Positions 47,935-59,127 of a stretch of 64,000 nt of DNA are shown in pieces; the stretch's first letter is position 1; every line of letters begins with the position of its first letter. The position numbers and the translations under genes are program-made. The notes under the pieces were generated by a model. That model saw only the letters and a list, made by a program, of their open reading frames with translations, ran no database searches and had not been told where the DNA came from. The stretch lies in contig NC_068352.1 in assembly GCF_014633365.1 (NCBI RefSeq), positions 25,267,310 to 25,331,309 on the forward strand. The letters are read 5' to 3'. Source of the DNA: Diospyros lotus. Taxonomy: Eukaryota; Streptophyta; Magnoliopsida; Ericales; Ebenaceae.

Positions 47935-47937
47935 TTA

Positions 47938-49029
47938 AATTAAAGACACACCAAGATATGAAAATCACTTTTCCATTCTAATGAGCAAGAGATTAAGCAA
48001 AATAGGCTAGTGGTACCTACCTAATGATCACACAGTGACTATTAAACTCTCTTTTTCCAAGGCTAAAAGAAGGCAAAGTTTAAAACTAGACTCCTGTTAC
48101 CAGCAGATAGTACTGGCAGTATAAGTAAAACCAGTAAGGATTTCAAATGGAGGTTAACAGACCCTACTTTGACTTTATTCTTGTGTTCAATCTTTACATC
48201 ATATTTTTGAATGTAGATAAATTATTTCTGCTCTGTTATTCTATTTTTTGCCTTGTACACATTACTTATTGTAATATATATACATAAATATTAGTCAAGA
48301 AATTATAGAAAATAAAAGGAGAGAAGGTAAAATCCAAATTTCCGAAAGGTTCACAATAATGTCAAAAACAAAAAATAATTTGGATAAAAAATATGTAGAA
48401 ACTCCCCTTGCTGTCGTCTTAGCTGACTTACATTAGTTATTGATAGTGGCTGGTCGTGTTGGAAATTTAAAACTATATCCATGAAACCAGATACGACATT
48501 AATACACAGCTATGCCTGGCAAGGGGTGGAAAGATAAGCTTACAGCTCCTTTTCACTTTACATGGCTTATTAGGAAAGGAGCATCGGCATGCAGAACTGA
48601 AAAGTAGCTGCTGATTTAAAATTTCACTTTAGATTTCGAACCTAACCATGATAGGGTGAACCTTCTTCGGAGCTAGTTGAGATTTGTACATGATTGCATC
48701 CCATCTTCTCATGTGTATCTTATTCATATATCTTAGCTCTCTTGCTTTATATAATAAGAAAACATTTTTTGAAAACATTTTTTTAGTGTTAGGACATAAA
48801 TTAAGAGGTAAGTGAGTGATATAGTGGAGTTAATATTAATAGATTATTAGTTCGATATTTAGTTTAGGTAAGGGTCAAAGACCCTTTGTCTGTGATTTAC
48901 TTACTTTATCGAAATAAAAAATATGAGTGACGAAAGACTTGTGCAAGAATAATAATTCTAAAAAAAATATTTTTCTAATCTCTAAATATTTCACACTTCA
49001 ATAAAATAGCACTATACCCATACCCAGAA
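47938..49029. other. Interval without recognisable gene
   Basis: Mostly AT-rich low-copy-looking sequence. No open frame with family resemblance, terminal repeats or RNA gene was seen. Confidence 0.4.
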
Positions 49030-49470
49030 ATCTAATTTTCGGAATATTAATGTGACGAGCAATGTGAATTTATATATAATATTAAAATACCACATCATTT
49101 AAATACAATCCAAAAATTAAATCTGACTCAAGAATTAAACCTAATCTAAGAATTAATTGATCATTAAATTTTATACTAAAATATAAAAATATTATTAAAT
49201 TTTATATTAAAATATAAAAATATCACCGATCTTTTTATGATATGACATTTAATATTATATATAGACTCGCATTATTAATCATGTCAGCATTTTGTTAATT
49301 TTTTTTAATAAAAATAGACAATAATTATAAAATTATATACAAAACAAAAGTTTAATAATCTTTCTATATTATAGTAAAGATTTAATAATTTTTTTATTAC
49401 AAATAAAATGTCATAACATACTAACATTTGTATATTTTTGTGCATTAAGTGGTTATGACTATTTTTACAA
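49030..49470. repeat. AT-rich repeat family, copy 2
   Basis: See 45110-45540 for the shared segments. Its right part (49320-49470) is inverted relative to the left part of the other copy, as expected for an element with terminal inverted repeats. Confidence 0.45.
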
Positions 49471-49560
49471 TTATTGATGGGTAACCTAGCATTTGTCCGT
49501 CATTTAGTGGTTGATTATTTTTACAATTATTAATAGGTAATATAACATTTGTCCGTTAAT
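49444..49560. repeat. 58-bp tandem duplication
   Basis: Two imperfect units both contain TAGTGGTT/AAGTGGTT, TATTTTTACAATTATT and CATTTGTCCGT. Confidence 0.6.
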
Positions 49561-49564
49561 AAAA

Positions 49565-49870
49565 AAAATGCGTAATTCCCATGCACGTGGGCCATGTGCA
49601 GAAACGGACTTCACATGCATCGACCCACGCCCCTTTCACTGATGGGCCAATGCTATGTTGGTCCTTCGTGGACGTCACTGTATAAAGTAAATAGTAAATG
49701 TCATTCGGTTTGCGATTGGAAGCGGCAGGTCGTGCGTACAAACGCCAGTTTGTGATTGGGCACAGTTTCGAATTACAAAGACCTCTTTGTCAAAACCCGT
49801 GAAGTCTAGTACAAAGACCGCTGTCAGTCTAGTACAGGGACAGCTGTCTTGTACAAGGACCGCTGTTATT
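49565..49870. other. Short GC-rich island with three direct repeats
   Basis: Contrasts with its AT-rich surroundings. Near 49805-49866, GTCTAGTACAAAGACCGCTG, GTCTAGTACAGGGACAGCTG and CTTGTACAAGGACCGCTG follow one another. No coding match. It might be part of an unidentified element. Confidence 0.35.
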
Positions 49871-50393
49871 TATTTTTTAAAATTATTTTGGGATTGAATT
49901 TGATCTGAAATGTATTAAATTATGTGTTTAATAATATTATTGTAATTCTCACATAATTTAATTAAGGTAAGTTTAGGGGTTCAAACTAAACTTCGTAAAT
50001 TTGGTGAAGTCATGTGTTCATATTATTAGTTATGTAATTGTATACTTATACATCATTTTCAATTATTTAAAATTATAACTCAATTCAATTTAAATATTTA
50101 ATAAATACTTTTTTATAATTTAACCCACTTCACCCTTCATTACAAGTGATTTAATCCAAAACTATTATGACTCATTTTAGTAATTATTTTTTTTTAATTT
50201 GTATAGCATTACCGTATAATTTTTTTCTACAAATGAACAATTTTATTGCATTAAAATAAAAAAAATTAGCACAGAACAAGTTAAAACATACCCTGAGCAA
50301 AACATACAAACTAAAGCAACCAGCTAGCAAAAAGTAACAAGCAAACATCATCACATGGAGTAACAAAAAACAACAAAACAACTAAAAATAAGA
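49871..50393. other. AT-rich interval without recognisable genes
   Basis: A-rich sequence with loosely repeated AACAAAC/ACAAACTAAAG words from 50270 on. No terminal repeats or coding matches. Confidence 0.4.
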
Positions 50394-50414
50394 ACAATTA
50401 ACACTGAACAAACT

Positions 50415-50476
50415 CGCATGGGCAGTTCAATTGGTCATAACTGGGGGCACAAAGTGTCTCCAAAGTGAAGTTTGGG
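50415..50476 (+). mobile_element. 62-bp SINE-like fragment with a 21-bp target duplication
   Basis: An exact 21-bp direct repeat (50394-50414 and 50477-50497) encloses 62 bp. The insert begins CGCATGGGCAGTTCAATTGG, an A-box-like tRNA-derived start, and lacks a B box. This fits a very short LINE-mobilised transcript or truncated SINE. Confidence 0.55.
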
Positions 50477-50602
50477 ACAATTAACACTGAACAAACTAAG
50501 ACATATCTCGAACAAAACGAACAAACTAAAGTAAATAGCTACCGAAAAGCAAATATCACCATAGAAAAAGCAACAAGAAAACAACAAAATAACTACACAG
50601 AG

Positions 50603-50953
50603 TGATGTGATACTACCTAAAATTACAAGAATACTCTTACGCATTAATGGCCTTGCTTGCCACATGGATTGCCCGAGAGACTGACACATGGCAAATCAAC
50701 AATCTAGTGCGAAGTCTGAAAGATTCGGGCCGGTCCTCATTGAGTATAAAAAGCTCTCTAGCTCTTACATTCATTATTACTCGCATTTATTCTACCGATT
50801 TGAGCATTGGAGTCCACCCCGGGAGACCCTAGCCCCGTCACTCCGTTGTCTTGAAGGTTCTATCACCGAGTTCCAACGTTGCCAAGTCCAAGGTTCTATT
50901 CCCGAGGTCCATTCGTAGAGGTGGCACGTGGTGGTCTGTCCCAAAAACCATCA
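50603..50953 (+). repeat. 5' LTR of the Tat-type element
   Basis: Starts TGATGTGATACTACC and ends in CATCA. A TATA box TATAAAAAG lies at 50745. It pairs with 57676-58026. Confidence 0.85.
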
Positions 50954-50958
50954 TTATT

Positions 50959-50976
50959 TGGCGCCTACTGTGGGGT
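50959..50976 (+). other. Primer binding site
   Basis: TGGCGCCTACTGTGGGG begins 5 bp after the LTR. It resembles the TGGCGCC-type site of plant Tat/Ogre elements, usually assigned to a tRNA-Arg 3' end. Confidence 0.65.
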
Positions 50977-51098
50977 CGACGTCCATACTCGCCAGTCTCT
51001 CCTTTCCTTACCTCGCACTTCGGACTACTACTCCTCACCTCGAACCTCGGTCTCTCCACGAGTGTCAACGACTTTCGCTCCTCACCATAACTAACTAC

Positions 51099-51169
51099 AT
51101 GGCTCCTCGAAGAGACGTGACTTGTAGCTAAGCTAGTGCCAATCTAGAGGCCCCGCCATAGGGGGAGAA
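51099..51169 (+). pseudogene. gag remnant, start
   Basis: The ATG at 51099 opens MAPRRDVTCS, then two in-frame stops occur before solo LTR 5 interrupts at 51170. The reading resumes at 53966. Confidence 0.45.
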
Positions 51170-53960
51170 TGTAAGCACCCCCGCCCGGATATCCCAGTCA
51201 CCCGGACTACCCGAACGGGAGCGCCTACGGGAGGAGAAAAGAATGAGACACCAGACAAAGACCACCCCGGCATGCATACACAAAAAATAAGAACAGCGGA
51301 AGCAAAGCTCAAGACATGCATGCACTATGGGTACCCCGCTAACACAGCGGTCACAAGATAAATAAACAAACACAAACTCCTGTGCCGACATCCACAAGAC
51401 TCAAGAAAATACCCGGCACAGTACGAAATAATAGAGTAAATTCTACTTAGACATCAGAGTGGATAGGGATTGACGAGACTGCCTGTACACCACACCGACT
51501 CTGCCGCTAAAGCTGACTCCCTTGCTCGGACCTACGCTGGCACTACCTGGAATGATGAAAAGCAAAGTGAGTCGAGAGACTCAGCAAGCATAAGGAAGAA
51601 AAGGCTGAAGGCTACACAAAACCAGAAATCTCACCCCAGAATAAACCCCCAGGTACACACAAGCCATGAGACGCTACAACACAACAGCTTAATAGCATAA
51701 CAAAATAAAGGCACATACCGGTCCTTGGGGCCCACATAAGACACTTGGCACCCAAGTCCCATACCAACCTGTCGCTGCCCTGAAAGGCAACAAATGTCTC
51801 CACAAACCTGCGCGCGCTGTCCCAGGCCGGTACTCCCGTCACCTGTATCCGTCGGTACTCCCGACAACCGAGCCATAGGCTCCCTCGGAACGGTACTCCC
51901 GTCCGAGAACTAAATACTACCAGTATCCATGCAATGCACATAGAAATGCAATGGCGTAGTGAGCATCAACGTGATACAAGACGCCCATACATCCAGGCAT
52001 CAGGCCATGCTCCGCCCACATAGTAAACCACACGCCATGCATATGCTCGCACTGGATGCAACCTAACCAAACTAGAATGACCGTGTCCAAGCATTCTCAA
52101 TAAATGGATATCCCAATATGCATCCCGTACCCATGTGCATATCAAATCATGAACAGTAATACAATGTATCTAGTCATGCAGTAAATCACATACCGGCAGA
52201 GCTAGTCAGCAGTGCCCGGCACCGGTCAACGGCCAGTGACTAGGGGTGTCCACCCGACGGTCCACATCAGGGCCGTACCATAGTCTACCCCAACGTCACC
52301 AACAACCGACCCCTGCCCCACTGCTCGATAGCTCTAACCGAACCACAAATAAATCTGAGAAAAACTGTAAGTAAACCTAATAAAATCGTAAATAAACCCT
52401 CATGTCTAGGAACCTAGTCCCCAAACTGGTTCAGCATCATTCCCGAAAGGAGTGGGGGCGGTACAAACCCCCATAAGCTCACAACAAACAAAACTCTAGA
52501 AGTCTCGGATTTAAATTAAAACAAATGAATAATAATTTAACAAATAAAGTTAGGAGCCGAATTAAAGTAAGGGAGAGAATAAAGTACAGGAAATCACGGG
52601 GTGTTTCACGGGAATTAAAGATCAAGAAGAGGGGGTTAAGAGCTTGCCTTTACAAAACCGTTTCTTCTCTTTCTTGCACTCCCGCTGCGAAGTAAAACGT
52701 TTGATGATTATTAATAAAACCCTAACTCGCATTAATTAAATCTAACAGTGTAATATAAATAATTTAACCGTCTAAAATTCTACGTAGGCACTCTGTAAAT
52801 AAAATCCCAATGAATCTTAAATTTAATTTAAATTATATCACACCAATAACATTCTCAATGTATATAATTAATTAATTAATTTATAATAATAATAACTCAC
52901 CTATATGCACATACGGCTAGCTTTCCTTAATTGTTCTTTCATTTCAATTTCATTGGACTCACCACTGATTCACACTCACTTTGATTACACATATATACAT
53001 ACGGCACACTCACTGCCTCACAAATCCTCACAATCAAATTAATATACACACACAAAGCTCATCACTTGCACACAGTGCACTCGTGTAGATATATATACAT
53101 ATATATATATATTTATACAACAAATTATTACACATAACAAAGCATAATCACCCAAACTAAATAAATCAAACTTTTAATTAAATTCTAACCGAGCAAAATT
53201 ATTAATACATAATTATTTACTTACCTGATTAATTAAATCACGATTAAACGTAATTTAATCTTCAATTTTTCTCTAAAAAATGACCCTCGCGCGCGCTGCT
53301 TCTTCTTCATTTTTCTTCCTCTGGTTCTGTCTCAAATTTGGCCGAAATCGGCCTTAAAATCGCAGCAAAAATGCTGCTTTAACGCGAGGCAAATGGGCGG
53401 CCCACAGCGCGCCACGTGGCGCGCCCAGCAGCTGCACATGGCTGCCACCGCCTTGCCCAAAACGACGCCGTTTTGGGCAAGGATTTTGGCTGAAAAATCA
53501 GCCAAAATTCTCCAGCGCGCGCGTACACCCGAGGGGGCTCGAACCCGCGACCTCACCCAGCACAAGAGCACTCGCGACCGCCCGCGCTAGCCGACTCCTT
53601 TAACCATATAATGCCTTCACTTATATTTAAGGTGATTTGCGGCCACTTCGGCAAATCACATTTCAGCCCCCAGAACTTTCATTATTGGCACACACACCCC
53701 AGACTCCAATTTCCTTTATTGCACTTACACCCGAAAACTTTCAAAAATCCATTAAATTAATTTATTTTTTCTTATATCTCCAAATTCCCAAATAAATTAA
53801 TAATTTCCATAAATGCAAGAATTAATAATTATCTTATTTACTTATTTTCTCAAAATAACATAAGTAAATATTTTCTCTTAATTTCTCTAATACTCCAAAA
53901 TGACATCAAATGCCAAAATTATTAATCATTATTTATTTCTCAAATTTTTGGGATGTTACA
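51170..53960 (-). mobile_element. Solo LTR 5 in the Tat-type element (target duplication GAGAA)
   Basis: Exact GAGAA flanks it (51165-51169, 53961-53965). On the minus strand it starts TGTAACATCCC and ends GGGTGCTTACA. Same family as solo LTR 4, without the 640-bp duplication and with a different distal part (52850-53950). It is 2791 bp with no coding region. Confidence 0.88.
53510..53600 (-). other. tRNA-like segment inside solo LTR 5
   Basis: The minus strand has GGTCGCGGGTTCGAGCCCCC, a perfect B-box/T-loop-type motif, and about 45 nt upstream AGTCGGCTAGCGCGGGCGG, an A-box-like motif. The segment has no counterpart in solo LTR 4. It may be an inserted tRNA-derived SINE head. It is not a foldable complete tRNA as far as can be judged by eye. 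Confidence 0.4.
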
Positions 53961-53965
53961 GAGAA

Positions 53966-54328
53966 TCCACCACCTCGGCCGATCCAATGCTAGAGGACCA
54001 ACTCACCAGGCTGGAAAATTAGGTCCAACAGTTAACTGAGTTGTTAACTGGTTATCTATACCAGAATGAACAACATCGTTCGCATGTGCCCTCTCAGCGG
54101 GAGGAGCACCAGTCACCTCTTCTTACTCAAGAGCCTCGTCAATCCCATCAGTCGGGCAAGGAAATCCATCCCTCTGAGGCAACAGGATCTACTTCTTTCC
54201 CCTCACGAGAAGGAGGGACTTCGTAAGAGAGGCGATTGCGTTTCCTAGAGAGGCAAGTCCAGGAACTCAAGAGGGGAAAGGAAGAGCTGCCTCATCTCGG
54301 CTCTAACCAACCCCTGAGCAAGCGCTAA
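53966..54328 (+). pseudogene. gag remnant, coiled-coil part
   Basis: Encodes STTSADPMLEDQLTRLE, a TAG, then VQQLTELLTGYLYQNEQ, and a Ser/Gln/Pro-rich stretch, then ERRLRFLERQVQELKRGKEE before stopping at 54326-54328. Coiled-coil segments followed by low-complexity linkers are typical of the N-terminal gag region of Tat-lineage elements. The capsid and zinc-knuckle region is absent. Confidence 0.5.
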
Positions 54329-54332
54329 GGTG

Positions 54333-54680
54333 CAACTTGGATTTTATGGATGAGCTCCGAGACCTTGTGCGAATTCAACAAGCCTCGTATAATCAGCGCA
54401 TTGCTAGATACTATAATCGACGAGTCCACGCTAGGAGTTTCATGCCAGGAGATCTTGTATTGTGACGGTTCAACGTGAATCATTCTCAGGATGCGAAAAA
54501 ACTAACTCCAAATTGGGAATGACCATACCATGTGGTGAAATCCTTAAGTTCGGGGGCATATTGACTAGAAGACATGGAAGGCAAGCCCTTAAAGCATACC
54601 TGAAATGTGCAAAACTTAAAGAAATTTTATCAATGAGCAGGGGAATTCCCCAAACCTTTTTGTACTCTTTTAACGACTGA
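54333..54680 (+). pseudogene. Integrase C-terminal domain remnant
   Basis: The reading NLDFMDELRDLVRIQQASYN, then ARYYNRRVHARSFMPGDLVL and KKLTPNWE*PYHVVKSLSSG matches the C-terminal part of Ty3/gypsy integrases. The small domain after the catalytic core keeps its NWEGPY-like motif. Three in-frame TGA codons interrupt it. It directly follows the gag remnant, which marks the deletion of most of pol. Confidence 0.7.
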
Positions 54681-54748
54681 TGGCAAGACTTCGGATTCTC
54701 TCCATCTAATAGCAATCTTACAAAAGCCAACACTTCGCCAAAAAAAAA

Positions 54749-56764
54749 TCCAAGGGTCACGAGCCCTAGGCCGTCCCCAAAGGTGGACTAATGGCCGCGG
54801 AAAAACTCATCCAAGGGTCACGAGTCCTAGGCCGTCCCCAAAGATGGACTAATGGCCACGAAAAAACTCATCCAAGAGTCACAAGCCTTAGGTCATCCCC
54901 AAAGGTGAACTAATGGCCACAGAAAAACTCATCCGAAGGTCACATGCCCTAGGTCGTCCACAATCCGAAGATGGAAGGCCGAAAGAAAGTCAACATTCTC
55001 TTTCACGTGGGAGTGGCAACAATCCGAGGGTCAAGTGCCCTAGGCTGTCCACAAGCCGAAGGTGGACCAAGGGTCGAAAGAAACTCAACACCCTCCTCCG
55101 CGAGAGAGTGGCTAAAATCCAAGGGTCACGAACCCTAGGTCGTCCACAAGCTAAATGTGGACTAATGGCCAGAAAAAATTCAAAATCCAACACCCTCATT
55201 CTCGTGGGAGTGGCGACAATCCAAGGGTCAAATGCCCTAAGCTATCCCCAAAGATGGATTAATGGCTAAGAAAAAATTCAAAGCCCAACACCCTCCTTCG
55301 CGTGGGAGTGGCGACAATCCAAGGGTCAAGTACCCTAGGCCATCCCCAAAGGTGGACTAATGGCCAAGGAAAAACTCTAACCCAACACCCTCCTCCGCAA
55401 GGGAGTGGCTAAAATCCAAGGGTCAAGAGTCCTAGGCCGTCCACAAGCCGAAAATGAACTAATGGCCGAAATAAACTCAACACCCTCCTTCGTGTAAGAG
55501 TGGCAACAATCCAAGGGTCAAGTGCCATAGGCCGTCCCCAAAGATAGACTAATGGCCAAGGAAAAACTCAAGACCAACACCCTCCTCCGCGAGGGAGTGA
55601 CTAAAATCCAAAGGTCACGAGCCCTAGGTCGTCCACAAGCCGAAGATGGACTAATGGCCAGAAAAAATTCAAAGCCCAATATCTTCCTTCGTGTGGGAGT
55701 GGCGACAATCCAAGGGTCAAGTGCCCTAGGCCGTCCACAAGCCGAAGATGGACTAATGACCGGAAGAAACTCAACACCCTCATTCGCGTGGGAGTGACAA
55801 CAATCCAAGAGTCAAGTGCCCTAGGCCGTCCCCAAAGATGGACTAATAGCCACGAAAAACTCATCCAAGGGTCACGTGCCCTAGGTTGTCCACAATCCGA
55901 AGATGGAAGGTTGGAAGAAAGTCAACACTCTCATTCGCGTGGGAGTGGCAACAATCCAAGGGTTAAGTGCCCTAAGCGGTCCATAAGCCGAATGTGGACT
56001 AATGGTTGGAAGAAACTCAACACCCTCATCCGCGAGAGAGTGGCTAAAATCCAAGGGTCACGAGCCCTAGGTCGTCCACAAGCTGAAGGTGGACTAATGG
56101 CCAGAAAAAATTCAAAGCCTAACACCCTCATTTGCGTGGAAATGGCAACAATCCAAGGCTCAAGTGCCTTAGGCTATCCCCAAAAGTGGACTAATGGCCA
56201 AGGAAAAACTCTAGCCCAACACCTTACTCTGCGAAGGAGTAGCTAAAATCCAAGGGTCACGAGCCCTAGGCCGTCCACAAGCCGAAAATGGACTAATGGC
56301 CGGAAGAAACTCAACACCCTCATTCGGGTGGGAGTGACAACAATCCAAGGGTTAAGTGTCCTAGGCCATCCCCAAAGATGGACTAATGGCCAAGGAAAAA
56401 CTCAAGCCCAACACCCTCATCTGCGAGAGAGTGGCTAAAATTCAAGGGCCACAAGCCCTAGGTCGTCCACAAGTCAAAGGTGGACTAATGGCCAGAAAAA
56501 ATTCAAAACCCAACACCCTCCTTCTCGTGGGAGTGGCGACAATCCAAGGGTCAAGTGTCTTAGACCGTCCACAAGTCGAAGATGGACTAATAGCTGGAAG
56601 AAACTCAACACCTTCCTTCGTGTGGGAGTGGCATCTAAGGGTTAAGTGCCCTAGGCTGTCCATAAGCCGAAGGTGAACTAATGGCCAAAAAATATTCAAA
56701 GCCCAACACCTTCCTTCACGTGGGAGTGGCAAAAATCCAAGGGTCAAGTGTCCTAAGCTGTCCA
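54749..56764 (+). repeat. Tandem-repeat array 1 (61-bp and about 95-bp units)
   Basis: Units start with ATCCAAGGGTCACGAGCCC and contain CTAGGCCGTCC and GGACTAATGGCC. The first four start at 54749, 54810, 54871 and 54932 (61-bp period). Later units are longer (about 90-100 bp) because of an added AACACCCTC...GGGAGTGGC segment. The array lies between the integrase remnant and the 3' LTR. Long open stretches on both strands result from the repeat structure. Confidence 0.9.
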
Positions 56765-57385
56765 CAAGCCTGACCAAGGGAAATCCCAGCCTGACTAGGA
56801 GAAATCCCAACTTGACCAATGCAAATCTCAACTTGTCTAGAGGATATCCGAGCTTGATCAGCCAGACCAGGGGATCTTAGCCTGACCAGGGGAAATCCCA
56901 ACCTGACTAGGGCAAATCCCAACCTGATTATCCAGACCAAGGGATCCCAGCCTAACTAGAGGAAATCCTAACCTGACTAGAGGATATCCCAACCTGATCA
57001 GCCAAACCAAAGGATCCCAGCCTGACTAGGGGAAATCCCAACCTGACCAGAGGATATCCTAACCTAATCAGCCAGACTAAAGGATCCTAGCCTGACCAGG
57101 GAAAATCCCAACCTAACTAGAGGATATCCTAGCCTGATCAGCCAAACCAAGGGATCTCAGCCTAACCAGGGGAAATCCCAACCTGACCAGGGGAAATCTC
57201 AATCTGGACAGAGGATATCCCAGCTTGATCAGCCAGACCAAGGGATCCTAGCCTGACCAGGGGAAATCCCAACCTGACCAGAGGATATCCCAGCCTTATC
57301 AGCCAGACCAAGGAATCCCAGTTTGCCCAGCCAGACCAGAGAATCCCAACTTGACCAGGGAATCCCAACTTGACCAACCCTGTTG
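56765..57385 (+). repeat. Tandem-repeat array 2 (about 70-bp higher-order units)
   Basis: Built of about 20-22-bp subunits of the type CTGACCAGGGGAAATCCCAA with a marker GATCAGCCAGACCA recurring near 56856, 56927, 56997, 57067, 57137, 57228 and 57297, mostly at a 70-bp interval. Adjacent to array 1 but unrelated to it. Confidence 0.85.
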
Positions 57386-57660
57386 CTCCATTGTCTTACA
57401 AGCTACATCTCCACAAACAGCGTAGGGTATAACCAAGTCCGAAATGCAGGCTACAGATCCGAGGCTAGGAATACCCAAATCCGAAGCTTCCACTCCCGAG
57501 GCCCATTTGTTGAGGTGGTGCATGGTGGCTGGTCTCACAAATCATTATCATCATTTGTCGAGCTAAAAATACTCTTATGCACCTTGAGAAAAATCTACAG
57601 TCAAATAACCTAAAAAATTAAGTTACTCATCGACCCAGCGTGATTCTCAGATCAGCTCAA
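57386..57660 (+). other. Unique 3' UTR of the Tat-type element
   Basis: Non-repetitive sequence between array 2 and the polypurine tract. It includes a partial LTR-like phrase (CCCGAGGCCCATTTGTTGAGG near 57507) that also occurs near the 5' LTR end. Confidence 0.5.
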
Positions 57661-57675
57661 AGAGTGGGGGGTAAG
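57661..57675 (+). other. Polypurine tract
   Basis: AGAGTGGGGGGTAAG immediately precedes the 3' LTR, where plus-strand priming is expected. Confidence 0.7.
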
Positions 57676-58026
57676 TGATGTGGCACTATCTAAAATCGCA
57701 AGAACCCCTACGCACTAGTGGCCTCGCTCGCCACATGGATTGTTCGAGAGGCTAACACGTGACAAGTCAACAATCTGGTGTGGAGTTCGAAAGATCCGGG
57801 CTGATCCTCATCAAGTATAAAAAGCTCTATAGCTCTTACATTCATTACTACTCGCTTTTACTCTACTGATTTGAGTGTCGGAGTCCACCCGGGGGACCCT
57901 AATCTTGTCACTCCGTTGTCTTGTAGGTTTTATCACTGAGGTTCGATATTGCCAAGTCCGAGATTCTATTCTCGATGTCCATTCACAGAGGTGGCACGTG
58001 GTGGTCGGTCCCAAAAACTATTATCA
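57676..58026 (+). repeat. 3' LTR of the Tat-type element
   Basis: Starts TGATGTGGCACTATC. The TATA box TATAAAAAG lies at 57826. Same length as the 5' LTR but with many substitutions. Confidence 0.85.
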
Positions 58027-58046
58027 TAGAGAATCTAAAAAGTTAA

Positions 58047-58213
58047 GACTATGTTCTCTTTATTTTTTAATTTTTAATTTTGAGTTTTGAATTTATTTTT
58101 AATTTTCTATTTTAATAGTATATTTTTTAAAAATAATAAAAAGAATATGTTTTTATTATTTTAAAAATTAAAAAAAATAAAAATAACTTAAAAATAACAA
58201 ATAGAACGAATCC
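58047..58213. mobile_element. Harbinger-like MITE B, 167 bp
   Basis: Ends GACTATGTTCTCTTTA and, inverted, GGATTCGTTCTATTTG, next to TAA (58044-58046) and TAG. Same family as 34869-35908 and 58369-58885. Confidence 0.65.
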
Positions 58214-58368
58214 TAGTTATCTACAAATTCAACTAGCTAGTTCTTCTCTTTAACGTTCCCTTTTGGGAGGAGGGGGGAATCTATAGAATGCAAGCAAGAC
58301 AAATCATGGGAGTCAACTATTGCGTTCATTGAAGCTTCTAAATCATTATCCCCAAAATGAAAATCTTA

Positions 58369-58885
58369 GATTGCGTTCTCTTTGTTTTTCAATTTTTAAT
58401 TTTGAGTTTTGAATTCATTTTCTGTTTTATGTTTTGATAGTCTATTTTTAGAAAATTGAAAACGCGTTCTCTTTGTCATTTTGAAAAATTATTTCTCAAA
58501 ATAGAAAATTAAAAAACTCGTTCTCTTTGAACTTTTGAAAATAATTTTTTAATAATATTTTATTCAATAAATTTGATTATTCAGTAAATTAAAAATATTT
58601 AATGTTAATATATTATTAAAAAATATATACATTTTAAAGTTAATGAATTTTATAATATTTTTTTCTATTATAATAATAAAATATAAATAAATAAATATGT
58701 TTTGAGTTTTGAGTTTGTTTTGAATTAAAACACTCAAAACAACTTTTAGTTGTTTTGAGTTTTCTTTGTAATTTTTTTTTTGTTTTCAAAAATACATTTT
58801 TAAAAACAGTAAAGAGAACGAGTTTTCTTTATTTTAAAAAACTGAAAACTAAAAATGACTTGAAAACAATAAAGAGAACGCAACC
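58369..58885. mobile_element. Harbinger-like MITE C, 517 bp
   Basis: Ends GATTGCGTTCTCTTTG and, inverted, GGTTGCGTTCTCTTTA are flanked by TTA (58366-58368, 58886-58888). AT-rich, with no coding capacity. Confidence 0.8.
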
Positions 58886-59127
58886 TTAGGGATCTGAACC
58901 ACTCATTGAAAAGATAGATTGACACTCATGCATCAGAGAATAGAATTCATGTTGGCCGCTAAAGTATCATTCACATACGTTGGACATCACTAGAATTCAA
59001 TGACTAGGCTTAGGAGGAACACCTCACTTGACTGTGAGAAGGCCTCTCAAACAGCTATTAGACTGAGAAGACTTATTCTAAGCATTCAATTTTGGAGGAA
59101 CAAAAACTTGAGATAAACCACCATTCA

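Larger units (their letters stand above)
50603..58026 (+). mobile_element. Tat-type Ty3/gypsy retrotransposon, internally deleted
   Basis: Two 351-bp LTRs (50603-50953 and 57676-58026) are flanked by CAGAG (50598-50602) and TAGAG (58027-58031), a 5-bp target duplication with one transition. In order it holds a primer binding site, a gag remnant (cut by solo LTR 5), a direct jump to the integrase C-terminus, two tandem-repeat arrays and a purine-rich tract. Protease, reverse transcriptase, RNase H and the integrase core are missing. The LTRs differ at many positions, so the insertion is old. Confidence 0.85.

Noticed and set aside
54913..56940. Several 70-150 aa open frames on both strands with repeated peptides
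   Set aside because: They follow from unit lengths of tandem array 1 and 2. They are open on both strands and have no start or promoter context.
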